A stretch of DNA of 64,000 nt from an uncultured Alphaproteobacteria bacterium (lineage in GTDB: Bacteria; Pseudomonadota; Alphaproteobacteria; UBA6615), in NCBI GenBank assembly GCA_943787745.1, contig CALSNJ010000002.1, positions 818,125 to 882,124 of the forward strand, in the 5' to 3' direction. The notes under the pieces are model-generated. The model did not search any database. It was given only the letters and a program-made list of their open reading frames with translations, and had not been told where the DNA came from. Position 1 is the first letter of the stretch. The number at the start of each line of letters is the position of its first letter. Shown here piece after piece: positions 41,421 through 50,074 of the stretch. Position numbers and translations under genes: made by a program.

Positions 41421-42116
41421 ATGACTGTAAAATACCACCTGATCAGCTCTTTCACCTGACCATGGGTCCAGCGCGCCGTGATCCTCTTGCGTGCCAAGAA
41501 AATTGAGTTCGACGTCACCTACATCAACTTGCTCGACAAGCCGGACTGGTTTCTCGAGATCTCTCCTCATGGGAAAGTTCCGGTTCTCAAGGTGGATGAT
41601 GAAATCCTGTTTGAATCCAACGCGATCGCGGAATACCTCGACGAAGTGGTGCCGCCACGGCTTCACCCCGAAGACCCGCTCGAGCGGGCCAAAAACCGGG
41701 CCTGGACCGATTTCGTGCCAACCTTCGCTGGTGCCATGAGCGCCATCCATTATTCCAAGACCAAGGAAGACATGGAGACCGCGATCGACAATGCGCAGGA
41801 CAAACTAACAAAGGTCGAAGGCGCCCTTGCAGGTCGTGGCAATGACGGCCCGTATTTCAATGGGCCTGATCTGGCTTTGGTGGATGCGGCCTATGCCCCT
41901 TTCCTGCAGCGCTACACCTTCGTCGACAAGGTTCTCAAAAACGATGTGTTGAAGGACTATCCGCTGATCAAGGCATGGTCCGACACATTGCTGTCTGACG
42001 CACGCGTCACAGGCGCTGTTCCCGACAATTTTGGGGACGAGTTTATTGCCGGGATCAAGCGCCGCAAGATGTACGCCGCGCAGTTCTTCGACAATGCCAG
42101 CGCAGCAGCAGAGTAA
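41421..42116 (+). CDS. Glutathione S-transferase-like protein with in-frame UGA at the catalytic Cys (candidate selenoprotein)
   Basis: If the TGA at 41457-41459 is read as residue 13, the product is 231 residues. It starts MTVKYHLISSFT-U-PWVQRAVILLRAKKIEF and continues LLDKPDWFLEISPHGKVPVLKV and LFESNAIAEYLDE, a standard GST N-terminal thioredoxin-like domain, followed by the all-helical domain. In homologues the UGA position is the conserved Cys of a CP(F/W)VQR motif. The ORF track starts only at GTG 41478, which would lack the first strand and active site. A promoter and ribosome site match ATG 41421, and a hairpin follows the UGA. The alternative is a point nonsense mutation. Confidence 0.6.
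41471..41494 (+). promoter_or_regulatory. Bacterial SECIS-like hairpin downstream of UGA
   Basis: GCGCGC (41471-41476) pairs with GCGTGC (41489-41494), one G-U pair, leaving a 12-base loop starting CG. The stem starts 11 bases after the UGA and the loop 17 bases after it, with a G among the first two loop bases. These features fit the general bacterial SECIS model as I know it. The hairpin is inside coding sequence, as bacterial SECIS elements are. Not experimentally supported. Confidence 0.4.
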
Positions 42117-42119
42117 CCG

Positions 42120-42812
42120 TTGAGCAGCAATGGCAATCCCGGTGGATATCGGCCCGACGACCCTCGCTATGGGCTGTCGGGCCAAGCCCTGAAGGATTAC
42201 TACCTTTCGCTTCCCGCGCAGTTCTATGTCCGGAGCCTCTACAAACCCGACGTTCTGCATCTCCGCGAAGGCGCGATGGCAACCCACCTCGCTCATGTGC
42301 GCAGCTATGCCGAACACATCCAGTTTGCGGGTCCGCTGCTTGCCGATGATGGCACAACGCCCATGGGCACCATGGCCATCATCAATCTGACCGATCGCAG
42401 CGCCGCCGAGGCTTATGCAGCCGGGGACGGCTTTGCGAAGGCGGGAATGTTTGAACCACCGCGCATCATCCGCTTCATGAGCAGCAAGCGCCTGACCCAG
42501 GCAGATCGTGAACCAGACCCGCAGCTACAGATGTTCGTCTGCGAATGCATTGATGGCGCCGATGCCGCAGCCTTGCGCAAGAAAAGCGCGGCCGCTCACC
42601 ACACCTATCAGGGTTCAATCATCGACAAATACATCGCCCACGGTCCATTGCGCAGCGATGACGGTGTCGACCTTCTGGGCAGCCTGTTTGTCCTTGAAGT
42701 CGCGGACCGCGCCGCCGCCGAAGAACTTGTCGCCAGCGAACCCATGACAGCGGCCGGTGTATTCAGTGAAATCAACATCTATCGCTGGCGCTACGGGAAA
42801 TCCCTCGCCTAG
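42120..42812 (+). CDS. Tandem YCII-domain protein
   Basis: A 230-residue protein with two YciI-like domains: the first includes VRSLYKPDVLHLREGAMATHLAHVRSYAEHIQFAGPLLADDG, the second MFVCECIDGADAAALRKKSAAAHHTYQGSIIDKYIAHGPLRSDDG. Each repeats the H...GP(L) block and ends with a DR-(S/A)-AAE segment. Start is TTG 42120, three bases after the GST stop. YCII domains are small dimeric folds of uncertain enzymatic role; here the dimer appears fused. Probably co-transcribed with the GST gene and the following reductase. Confidence 0.72.
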   Translation: MSSNGNPGGYRPDDPRYGLSGQALKDYYLSLPAQFYVRSLYKPDVLHLREGAMATHLAHVRSYAEHIQFAGPLLADDGTTPMGTMAIINLTDRSAAEAYAAGDGFAKAGMFEPPRIIRFMSSKRLTQADREPDPQLQMFVCECIDGADAAALRKKSAAAHHTYQGSIIDKYIAHGPLRSDDGVDLLGSLFVLEVADRAAAEELVASEPMTAAGVFSEINIYRWRYGKSLA

Positions 42813-42825
42813 GCAGGAGGTCCGC

Positions 42826-43854
42826 ATGGACAAGAAGATCGCCATCCTCGGATCCGGTGCCAATGGCACGGTCATCGGGGTCGACCTCATACGTGCCGGC
42901 CTCGACGTTAAACTGATCGACCAGTGGCCAGCCCATGTGGAAGCCCTGCGCAGCAATGGTGCGGTCATCAACCTGCCCGACGAAACCATCACGCAGGATG
43001 TGGATGCCTATCATCTGTGCGATGTCGCGACCTTCACCGAACCCTTCGACGTCGTTCTCATGCTGTTCAAGGCCTACGATACCCGATGGGCGGCACAACT
43101 TATTGAGCCCTATCTTGCCGAAGACGGCATCATCGTCGGCGTTCAGAACGGCATGAGCTACGACACACTGGCAGATGTCGTCGGTGTCGAACGCGCGATG
43201 GCCTGCGTTATCGAGGTGGCCTCGGAACTCCACAACCCGGGCATCATCAAACGCTCCTCACCGCGCGATGGTGGTTCATGGTTCGCCGTTGGGAGCGCCC
43301 ACCCCGCAACGGCTGGCCGGGAAGCCGAAATTGCAGAAATTCTCGGCCATGCCGGAGAAGTAGAGATTTCCGATGATATTCTCGCGGCGAAATGGATGAA
43401 GTTGGTCAGCAACACGATGACCCTCGCAACGACCGCATTGGTCGGCCTGCCGATCGACGAGGCCGAACAGATGCCGGGCATGCGGGAAATCATGCTCAAG
43501 GCCGGTGCCGAAGCGCTGGCGGCAGGCGAACTGCGCGGTCACGCGATCAAACCAATTTATGGCCTAAAGCCCGAGGATATGGAGAACACCAACCAGCTCC
43601 TCCAATTGCTGCACGAAAAACTGCTGTCCTTCACCCGGCCCGATACGCGCACCACGGTTCTGATGGATCACATGAAGGGTCGTCAGAGCGAAACCAATGA
43701 TGTGAACGGATTGGTTGCAGAAACGCTCACAAGCGCTGGCCAAATGGCACCGGCGAATGCAGCGATTGTGGCCCTGACTGAGCAGGTCAAACGCGGTGAA
43801 CTGGAACCCGATCCATCCAATCTCGCATTGATCCGGAATATGGTCGCGACCTGA
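42826..43854 (+). CDS. 2-dehydropantoate 2-reductase-family (PanE/ApbA-like) oxidoreductase
   Basis: A 342-residue NADP-dependent reductase. The nucleotide motif is KKIAILGSGANGTVIGVDLIRAG, with LMLFKAYDTRWAAQLIEPYL and GVQNGMSYDTLADVVG in the N-terminal domain; the C-terminal ApbA_C domain has the catalytic Lys in ILAAKWMKLVSNTMTLATTALVG. ATG 42826 follows AGGAGG at six bases. No other pantothenate gene is near, so a role on another 2-oxo acid is as likely as ketopantoate reduction. Confidence 0.78.
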   Translation: MDKKIAILGSGANGTVIGVDLIRAGLDVKLIDQWPAHVEALRSNGAVINLPDETITQDVDAYHLCDVATFTEPFDVVLMLFKAYDTRWAAQLIEPYLAEDGIIVGVQNGMSYDTLADVVGVERAMACVIEVASELHNPGIIKRSSPRDGGSWFAVGSAHPATAGREAEIAEILGHAGEVEISDDILAAKWMKLVSNTMTLATTALVGLPIDEAEQMPGMREIMLKAGAEALAAGELRGHAIKPIYGLKPEDMENTNQLLQLLHEKLLSFTRPDTRTTVLMDHMKGRQSETNDVNGLVAETLTSAGQMAPANAAIVALTEQVKRGELEPDPSNLALIRNMVAT

Positions 43855-43867
43855 GACAGCCCTCCGG

Positions 43868-44722
43868 TCAGGCGAATTCGGTGCGCCCACGCATTGCAAA
43901 CATACCCTCACCATTGGCGACCCAGACATCAACAGCATCCTCGCCATCGGGATCAACGTTTACGGTGAACGTCTCTGTATCCATGACCGGTCGCATGCCC
44001 CGGAATTCGAAGCGCGACACGGACCGATCGGGCAGTGAACCTGCGGCCATCCCCACCATCATCGTCGCGAGCAGCGGCCCGTGCACGACAAGGCCGTCAT
44101 AGCCTTCGACATCCCGGGCGTAGTCCCGATCATAGTGGATCCGATGGCCATTAAAGGTCAGCGCGGAATATCGAAACAAGAGCGTAGGATCGGGATCGAC
44201 CGTCTCGACCCATTGTGCACCTTCGGGCGCTGGCTCTCCCGGCCTGGCAGACGCGCCCTTGCCCGTATCCTCTCGATAGACAATGTCGTGTTCATCGATG
44301 ACAGCCAATCCGTCGGAACCCGACAGTTCGTGGCGGACGGTGACAAACACCAGTTTGCCCGACCGACCGGACTTTTCGGCAACCTTTTCGATAGTCGAAA
44401 CCCGGGTTGCAGGCTCACCCAGACCGAGTGTGCCGGGGAACGTCACACGACTGCCCGCCCACATCCGACGCGCCTGTCCAACCGGCGGCATGAACCCGCC
44501 GACGGCCGGATGCCCATCGCGTCCCAATTCGGATCGCGGTGCGATATCCCAGAAGTACAACCAATGCCAAAGTGGTGGCAGAGCATCACCGTCCGAAAGT
44601 CGGTCGCCTGAAAGGTTCAACGCGGCCTGAAGCGCCACGCAGCGTTCCGACTGGATGACATCACGACGCTCTTCGCTTCGCCCTACCCATGCCTGAAGGT
44701 CCGGACTGTCTTCATCGCCCAT
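43868..44722 (-). CDS. FAS1-like/MaoC-type dehydratase, mesaconyl-C4-CoA hydratase (Meh)-like
   Basis: A 284-residue double-hotdog hydratase. The N-terminal half has LPPLWHWLYFWDIAPRSELGRDGHP and GGFMPPV...RRMWAGSRVTF; the C-terminal hotdog has the catalytic HYDRDYARDVEGYDGLVVHGPLLATMMV (Asp/His pair). This layout matches Chloroflexus mesaconyl-C4-CoA hydratase, which makes citramalyl-CoA, as I remember it; itaconyl-CoA hydratases are close relatives. With mct at 8 kb it would convert mesaconyl-C4-CoA. ATG 44722 follows GAGGAGAGA. It lies downstream of a Gfo/Idh gene. Confidence 0.72.
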   Translation of the reverse strand: MGDEDSPDLQAWVGRSEERRDVIQSERCVALQAALNLSGDRLSDGDALPPLWHWLYFWDIAPRSELGRDGHPAVGGFMPPVGQARRMWAGSRVTFPGTLGLGEPATRVSTIEKVAEKSGRSGKLVFVTVRHELSGSDGLAVIDEHDIVYREDTGKGASARPGEPAPEGAQWVETVDPDPTLLFRYSALTFNGHRIHYDRDYARDVEGYDGLVVHGPLLATMMVGMAAGSLPDRSVSRFEFRGMRPVMDTETFTVNVDPDGEDAVDVWVANGEGMFAMRGRTEFA

Positions 44723-44742
44723 TGCTGTCTCTCCTCAAAGGG

Positions 44743-45879
44743 TCAGGCTTCGAGCCGTTCCATCAATTCATCGGGAGAAATCGGCAGTTCAATTTCCCGC
44801 TTTTCCTTGGCCGACAGATCCATCGCCATGGTGAGCATCAAATTGCGGTGGCCTTCGGCGGCTGTGGCGTGTGGTGTCGCCTTCTTGTTGTAGATGCGCT
44901 GAAACCAGTTGTTGGTTTCCTCACGCATGGGCCCCCAGAGTTCATCGGCATAGACATCCCCCGGCGGGAAGCTTGTCAGAAAGTCGACATGACGAACCGC
45001 TTCGAGGTTCAGGCCATCCGGGTTGTAGGCGGGACCTTGCGGATTGTGGTCGGACGCCAAAATCACATCGCGATGGGTATCTTCAATATCGATCACCCCT
45101 TCGGTGCCGACAATACCGATCTCCAGCCCGTAGACGGCACCCGGCCAGACCTTCGGCAGTGCCCAGCAGATATTCATGGAGAACATCCCGCCATCTTCCA
45201 TCTGGAACAGCCCAAAGGTCGCGTCCTTTACACCAAGGTCGGTGAGGATTTTCTCGGTTGAACGGGCGTAGACAGAAACAGGCTTGGCCGCGTCCCCCAT
45301 CAGCCACATGGACATATCCAGACTATGAGTGCCCGAAACAACCATCGGCGACAGGAAACGACGATCCTGGGTCAGCCGGGTTTCGCCCGTGGGTGCCATA
45401 CGGTTCATGAACGCGCGCACTGTCGCCGCGGTGAACTCACCGATCTGTCCGCTTTCGATCCGCTGCTTCACAACAAGGAAACGACGACGGAAGCGCTGCG
45501 TGTACCCAACAACGGCATCGACACCAGCGGCTTCGATCGCGGCCAGCACCTGAGCGGACTCTCGAGCATCCGTGGCCAGCGGCTTTTCAATGAACAGCAT
45601 ATGGCCGTGTTCGACGGCGGCCAGGGTCGGCTCGACATGTGCCCAGGTCGAGGTCGCGATAATCACCGCATCGACTTCGGGCCGTGCCACCAATTCACGG
45701 AAATCATCTGTGTAGAAATCGGCATCAATGTCGTCGCGCAGTTGGTGCCCGACTTTCTCGTTTACATCGCTCAGGCCAATCCAGCCGATACCGGGGAAAT
45801 CCTTCGCCAGGGTCGCGCGCATCCGGCCAACCACACCGCATCCGATTACGGCCAATCCGATCTGCTTCTTGTCCGACAT
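44743..45879 (-). CDS. Gfo/Idh/MocA family oxidoreductase
   Basis: A 378-residue NAD(P)-dependent dehydrogenase: IGLAVIGCGVVGRMRATLAKDF, EKP motif in HMLFIEKPLATDARESAQVL, and VVGYTQRFRRRFLVVKQRI. The substrate domain has VVSGTHSLDMSMWLMGDAAKP. A GTTCTAGAAC palindrome begins 46-47 bases upstream, matching the 37035 gene. It precedes the hydratase gene by 20 bases and is probably in one transcript with it. Substrate unknown. Confidence 0.83.
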   Translation of the reverse strand: MSDKKQIGLAVIGCGVVGRMRATLAKDFPGIGWIGLSDVNEKVGHQLRDDIDADFYTDDFRELVARPEVDAVIIATSTWAHVEPTLAAVEHGHMLFIEKPLATDARESAQVLAAIEAAGVDAVVGYTQRFRRRFLVVKQRIESGQIGEFTAATVRAFMNRMAPTGETRLTQDRRFLSPMVVSGTHSLDMSMWLMGDAAKPVSVYARSTEKILTDLGVKDATFGLFQMEDGGMFSMNICWALPKVWPGAVYGLEIGIVGTEGVIDIEDTHRDVILASDHNPQGPAYNPDGLNLEAVRHVDFLTSFPPGDVYADELWGPMREETNNWFQRIYNKKATPHATAAEGHRNLMLTMAMDLSAKEKREIELPISPDELMERLEA

Positions 45880-45924
45880 TATCTTCCCCCCGAAATTCTA
45901 GTTTTCTCTCCAGTTTTCGAACCG

Positions 45925-45935
45925 GTTCTAGAACG
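45925..45935. promoter_or_regulatory. Palindrome GTTCTAGAAC upstream of Gfo/Idh gene
   Basis: Perfect ten-base palindrome followed by G on the plus strand, starting 46 bases before the start at 45879; the shared word TTCTAGAACG begins at 47 bases, the same as for the 37035 gene. It overlaps the stop codon of the exported-protein gene upstream. Confidence 0.45.
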
Positions 45936-46539
45936 TAGTCTTCCCGCCTTCACGGCCAAGGCTGTCAACGATCACCCGCGATACAAACCGCGCAAGAAGC
46001 GTGCGGTCACCCGTCAGAGGCGTGCAGCTCAGCGTCGCCAGCCAGATGACCTTGCCTGTTTTTGTGTCCCGCAATTCCGCTTTCACATTCAGCTTCTGAC
46101 CAACCGATGTTCGACTACCGCGATCACTGCTTCGAATTGTATCGCGAAGCTCACTGACCCCAACATTCTCGCCCGGATCACGTTGTCGTTCAGCCGCACC
46201 CCGTGCCTGATCCACACCACCGCGACCACTTAACCCAAGAAAGGCTGACTGAGATTCAAAGTTGAAAACCAGACGACCATCTTTGTTTGTTTTGTAGGAA
46301 TCAGACTGCAACGTTTTGAGATAGATCTCGCGAAAGGCCAGTGCTTCATCCGTCTGATCAAAAATATCGACCCAATAGAATTCGTCGCGCGGCACGGAAT
46401 CCAGAGGGAATGTGGAGATCTGGCCCTCGCAAAACGACTCCTCAAACCCTGGCACGGATTGTCGTTGTGCGGATGCGGGAGCGGTCACAAACATCACGAA
46501 CGCCAAAGGGATTGCCACCAAGGCAGGAATAAACTTCAT
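45928..46539 (-). CDS. Exported protein, unknown
   Basis: A 203-residue protein with a signal peptide (MKFIPALVAIPLAFVMFV, cleavage near ASAQ). The mature part has GFEESFCEGQISTFPLDSVPRDEFYWVDIFDQTDEALAFREIYL and AELRDTKTGKVIWLATLSCTPLTGDRTLLARFVSRVIVDSLG. The last block resembles the C-terminus of small lipoproteins or LptE-like exported proteins in general style, but no family is recognised. ATG 46539 replaces the track start, giving the signal peptide at the N-terminus. Confidence 0.6.
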   Translation of the reverse strand: MKFIPALVAIPLAFVMFVTAPASAQRQSVPGFEESFCEGQISTFPLDSVPRDEFYWVDIFDQTDEALAFREIYLKTLQSDSYKTNKDGRLVFNFESQSAFLGLSGRGGVDQARGAAERQRDPGENVGVSELRDTIRSSDRGSRTSVGQKLNVKAELRDTKTGKVIWLATLSCTPLTGDRTLLARFVSRVIVDSLGREGGKTTF

Positions 46540-46633
46540 CTCAAACTGGTTCCTTCTGTCGCTGATCTGCCGCAAATGCTGCGCGCACAGTCTAGCCCAT
46601 ACACCCCCTTACAAAAGCCTAATCTCTTTGTCG

Positions 46634-47578
46634 CTAATCCCGAATGCTCGGGTTCACCGTCGACCCTACAGAACTGACCGGGCGCGGCTCACTGCGCGAT
46701 TCCTTTCGCGCCAGCAGGGTCGTCCCCACCACGATGACGCCGGCACCAATCCAGGTCCAGAATTCCGGGAATTCCGCAAAAAGCAAATATCCGATAAGCG
46801 CCGCCCAGACCATGCGCGTAAACATGGCCGGTTCGACAAGGCTGATATCCGCCAATTTATAGGCCTGCACGAACAACAAATGCCCGACGGTCCCGCAAAC
46901 CCCAATCACTGCCATGACGGCAAGTTGTTCGAGGGTCGGCGTTTGCCACACGAACAGTGCCGGGATCAGCGTAATCGGCGTCATGAGCAGAGTGAGATAA
47001 GCCACGATGGTCGCCGGGCCTTCGGTGCGCGTAAGAACCTTGGCGATGACCTTGGAATTGGATACGGCAACGGCGGAAAACAGCACCAGCCAGACTCCCG
47101 AACTCACTTCGGCGAAGCCGGGGCGGACAACTATGAGCCCACCGATGATCGCCAATGCGATCCCGATCCAGCGAACCGGCCCGACATGCTCTTTGAGAAG
47201 GACCATCGCAAGAAGCGCGATAAAGACTGGACCGATCAGGCTCACCGCCGTTGCATCGGCAACCGGCATCAGGCTGAGCGCAGTAAACCATGACAGCATG
47301 GATGCCGAATTCAGCAATGCGCGCCCCATATGCCAGTGGATTTTCGGCGTCCGCAGAACACCGATCCCCATCCGGGTGAAGATCGGGATGAAAACAATCA
47401 GGCCCAGAAAATTGCGGAAAAACGCGACGACGAAGGGGTCAACGCCTTCGTCAAAAGTGACATAGCGGATAGCGTTGTGCATCGTCGCGAAGAACGCGCT
47501 GGCGAGCACAACAAGCAAAACACCCCGAACCCCGGCCGGGATAGCTTCTATCCGCGCGTTCAGGCCACTTACCGCCAT
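46634..47578 (-). CDS. EamA-type DMT transporter (single)
   Basis: A 314-residue inner-membrane transporter: LVVLASAFFATMHNAIRYVTF, FFRNFLGLIVFIPIF, and the second repeat KLADISLVEPAMFTRMVWAALIGYLLFAE. It is the fifth EamA protein of the window and differs from both tandem pairs (RhaT/YdcZ-like DMT subgroup). It lies 24 bases after the stop of the exported-protein gene on the same strand. Substrate unknown. Confidence 0.82.
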   Translation of the reverse strand: MAVSGLNARIEAIPAGVRGVLLVVLASAFFATMHNAIRYVTFDEGVDPFVVAFFRNFLGLIVFIPIFTRMGIGVLRTPKIHWHMGRALLNSASMLSWFTALSLMPVADATAVSLIGPVFIALLAMVLLKEHVGPVRWIGIALAIIGGLIVVRPGFAEVSSGVWLVLFSAVAVSNSKVIAKVLTRTEGPATIVAYLTLLMTPITLIPALFVWQTPTLEQLAVMAVIGVCGTVGHLLFVQAYKLADISLVEPAMFTRMVWAALIGYLLFAEFPEFWTWIGAGVIVVGTTLLARKESRSEPRPVSSVGSTVNPSIRD

Positions 47579-47602
47579 GGGGCGTGACCTCCCGCGATCA
47601 TA

Positions 47603-49936
47603 CTATCCATGTATGGCGCGCCAGACCTTCTCGGGGGTCGCCGGCATGTTGATGTTGGTCACGCCATAATCGGCGAGCCCATCAATCACCGCGTTCATAA
47701 TGGCCGGTAACGCCCCACTGACCCCTGCCTCCCCGGCACCCTTGGCACCAAGAACATTCGTGGTCGCGGGGACCGGATGATCGAGAAACACGATATCGGG
47801 CACCTGATCGGCGCGCGGCAGCGCGTAGTCCATATAGGACCCCGTCACGAGTTGACCATCATCATCGTAGACAACGTCCTCCATCAGGGCCTGACCAATC
47901 CCCTGCACCACACCGCCATGCACCTGACCACCCACCAGCAATGGGTTGATCATGTTTCCGAAATCATCAACCACCGTGTACTTCACCACGTCGATTTCAC
48001 CGGTATTCGGGTCAATCTCGACTTCAGCCACGTGAACGCCATTGGGGAATGCTGATGGCGCGGTATCGTGCACCAGATTCACATCCAGACTATCGGGCAT
48101 TCCATTCGCACCGCCCAGTTCACGGGCCTTTGCGGCCAGATCGAGAATATTGATCGTGCGATCGGTGCCCGTAATCCGGAAGTCCCCGTTGTCGAACTCA
48201 ATGTCTTCAACAGAGGCTTCGAGCACATGCCCGGCCACGACCTTGCCCTTCTCGACGACCTCGGCAGCCGCTTCATAGAACGCACCACCCGCCGCGATGA
48301 CAGACCGAGACCCGCCGGTTCCGCCGCCGACAAGCAATTCATCGGAATCACCCTGCAAAAGATCGATCTGTTCAAACGGAATCCCCAGCCGTGAACTGAC
48401 AATCTGGCCAAAGGTTGCACGGTGGCCCTGTCCATAGTCGAGCGTCCCCGAAACCATAGTCACCCGGCCATCTTCGCCGAACCGAATACCGCCGTTTTCC
48501 TTGCCCGCTGGAGCTGTCACCTCAAGATAGGCGCACACGCCAATCCCGCGATCCTTACCGCGCGCTTTGGCGCTGGCCTTGCGGCCTGCAAACCCGGCCC
48601 AGTCACTTGCGGCGACCGCCTGCACAAGCATCGCCTCAAAATCACCGCTGTCGATCACCTGTCCGCTGGCTGCGGTGTAGGGAAAGGCGGAATTGGGGAC
48701 GAGATTGCGACGACGTAATTGAATGGGATCAATGCCCATCTCACGGGCCGCTGTATCCACCAGCCGCTCCATGATGAAGTTGCCTTCGGGACGCCCCGCG
48801 CCGCGATAGGCACCGACATAGAGCGTGTTGGTGAACACGCAGCGCATATTCACGTCGATTGCCGGCGTGGTGTACATGCATGGCAGGTTCTTGCCGATGT
48901 TCACGGACTGAGCCAGCGGGCCTGTTCCAGTCAAATAGCCCCCCATATCGGCCAGCCCCGTGACCCGGGCAGCAAGGAACTTTCCGTCCTTGTCGAGCGC
49001 AAGCTCCGCTTCGAACTGGCTGGCGCGGCCCTGATGATCCGACACGCAGCTCTCACTGCGATCCGCGGTCCATTTGACAGGGCGTCCCAACTGTTTGGCG
49101 GCCAGCATGATCACGGGATATTCGTGATAGGGCATGGCCTTCATACCGAAGGAACCACCCACATCGCTGGTAAACACACGGATTTTCTCTGGTTCCACAT
49201 TGAAAATCGCGCCGGCGAGCGTGTTGCGCATGCCCATAACGCCCTGGGAACACACATGCAGGATGTAACGATCATCATCGGTGTCAAAATCAGCAATGGC
49301 CGCGCGTGGCTCCATCGCAGAGACAAAGACGCGGTTGTTGTCGAGATGTACTTTCGTGACGTGCGCTGCTGCTTCAAAGGCCTTGGCGGTCGCGTCCGCA
49401 TCGCCCATCTGGAAGTCCAGGCAGACATTGTTGGGCGCTTCATCGTGCAGTTGCGGAGCGCCATCACGGACCGCATCATTGAGCGTGGTCACAGGCGGAA
49501 GCGGCTGGATATCCAACACAACCAGTTCAGCCGCATCCAGGGCCTGGGCCTGAGTTTCAGCGATGATCGCAACAACCGGCTGCCCGACATGGCGAACGCG
49601 GTCGGTTGCCAGCAGCGGCCGCGCAGGTTTAATCAGCGGCGATCCATCCCGGCTTTTGACCGGCAAATTGTTCGGCAAAGTGCCCAAACCAGCAGCTTCG
49701 ATATCTGCAGCTGTCAGCACCGAAAGCACGCCCGGCGCGGCTTTGGCGGCTGCGACATCAACATTTCCGACCGTTCCATGGGCGATCGGCGAACGAACGA
49801 ACACCGCATAGGCCTGCCCAGCGAGGTTCTTGTCATCGGTGTAAGCGCCGCCGCCGCGCAACAGGCGGGGGTCTTCGGTGCGGGTGACGGGTTGGCTGAC
49901 CGCATAGGGGCCCGTGCCGAAAATCATGTCTTCCAC
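47603..49936 (-). CDS. Molybdenum hydroxylase large subunit (xanthine dehydrogenase family, form II CoxL-like)
   Basis: A 777-residue molybdopterin-binding subunit of the xanthine dehydrogenase/aldehyde oxidase family. Form II active-site motif AYRGAGRPEGNFIMERLVD is present instead of form I AYxCSFR, so true CO dehydrogenase is not implied. GVQGVGQALMED and GAKGAGEAGVSGALPAIMNAV with the catalytic Glu (GEAG) are visible. GTG 49936 is preferred: it sits eight bases after GGAGGAG. No medium (FAD) or small (2Fe-2S) subunit gene is adjacent in the window, so the holoenzyme partners are missing or remote. Confidence 0.85.
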   Translation of the reverse strand: MEDMIFGTGPYAVSQPVTRTEDPRLLRGGGAYTDDKNLAGQAYAVFVRSPIAHGTVGNVDVAAAKAAPGVLSVLTAADIEAAGLGTLPNNLPVKSRDGSPLIKPARPLLATDRVRHVGQPVVAIIAETQAQALDAAELVVLDIQPLPPVTTLNDAVRDGAPQLHDEAPNNVCLDFQMGDADATAKAFEAAAHVTKVHLDNNRVFVSAMEPRAAIADFDTDDDRYILHVCSQGVMGMRNTLAGAIFNVEPEKIRVFTSDVGGSFGMKAMPYHEYPVIMLAAKQLGRPVKWTADRSESCVSDHQGRASQFEAELALDKDGKFLAARVTGLADMGGYLTGTGPLAQSVNIGKNLPCMYTTPAIDVNMRCVFTNTLYVGAYRGAGRPEGNFIMERLVDTAAREMGIDPIQLRRRNLVPNSAFPYTAASGQVIDSGDFEAMLVQAVAASDWAGFAGRKASAKARGKDRGIGVCAYLEVTAPAGKENGGIRFGEDGRVTMVSGTLDYGQGHRATFGQIVSSRLGIPFEQIDLLQGDSDELLVGGGTGGSRSVIAAGGAFYEAAAEVVEKGKVVAGHVLEASVEDIEFDNGDFRITGTDRTINILDLAAKARELGGANGMPDSLDVNLVHDTAPSAFPNGVHVAEVEIDPNTGEIDVVKYTVVDDFGNMINPLLVGGQVHGGVVQGIGQALMEDVVYDDDGQLVTGSYMDYALPRADQVPDIVFLDHPVPATTNVLGAKGAGEAGVSGALPAIMNAVIDGLADYGVTNINMPATPEKVWRAIHG

Positions 49937-50074
49937 GATACTTACTCCTCCGGACAGCGGCGCACCGTTGCCCAATTTCGGCAGAATTCGGCCAGCAGCC
50001 GAGCATTCAACATAGTAACGAAAGATACGCCAATTGTATCACCGGGCAAACCAGCCCAGCCCTCGAAAAAGGGC

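Noticed and set aside
41478-42116. Annotating the GST as a gene starting at GTG 41478
   Set aside because: This would remove the first strand and active-site region of the thioredoxin-like domain and ignore the ribosome site and promoter placed before ATG 41421.
47603-49936. Calling the large subunit a CO dehydrogenase
   Set aside because: The active-site motif is AYRGAGR (form II), not the CO-oxidising AYxCSFR type, and the small and medium subunits are missing.
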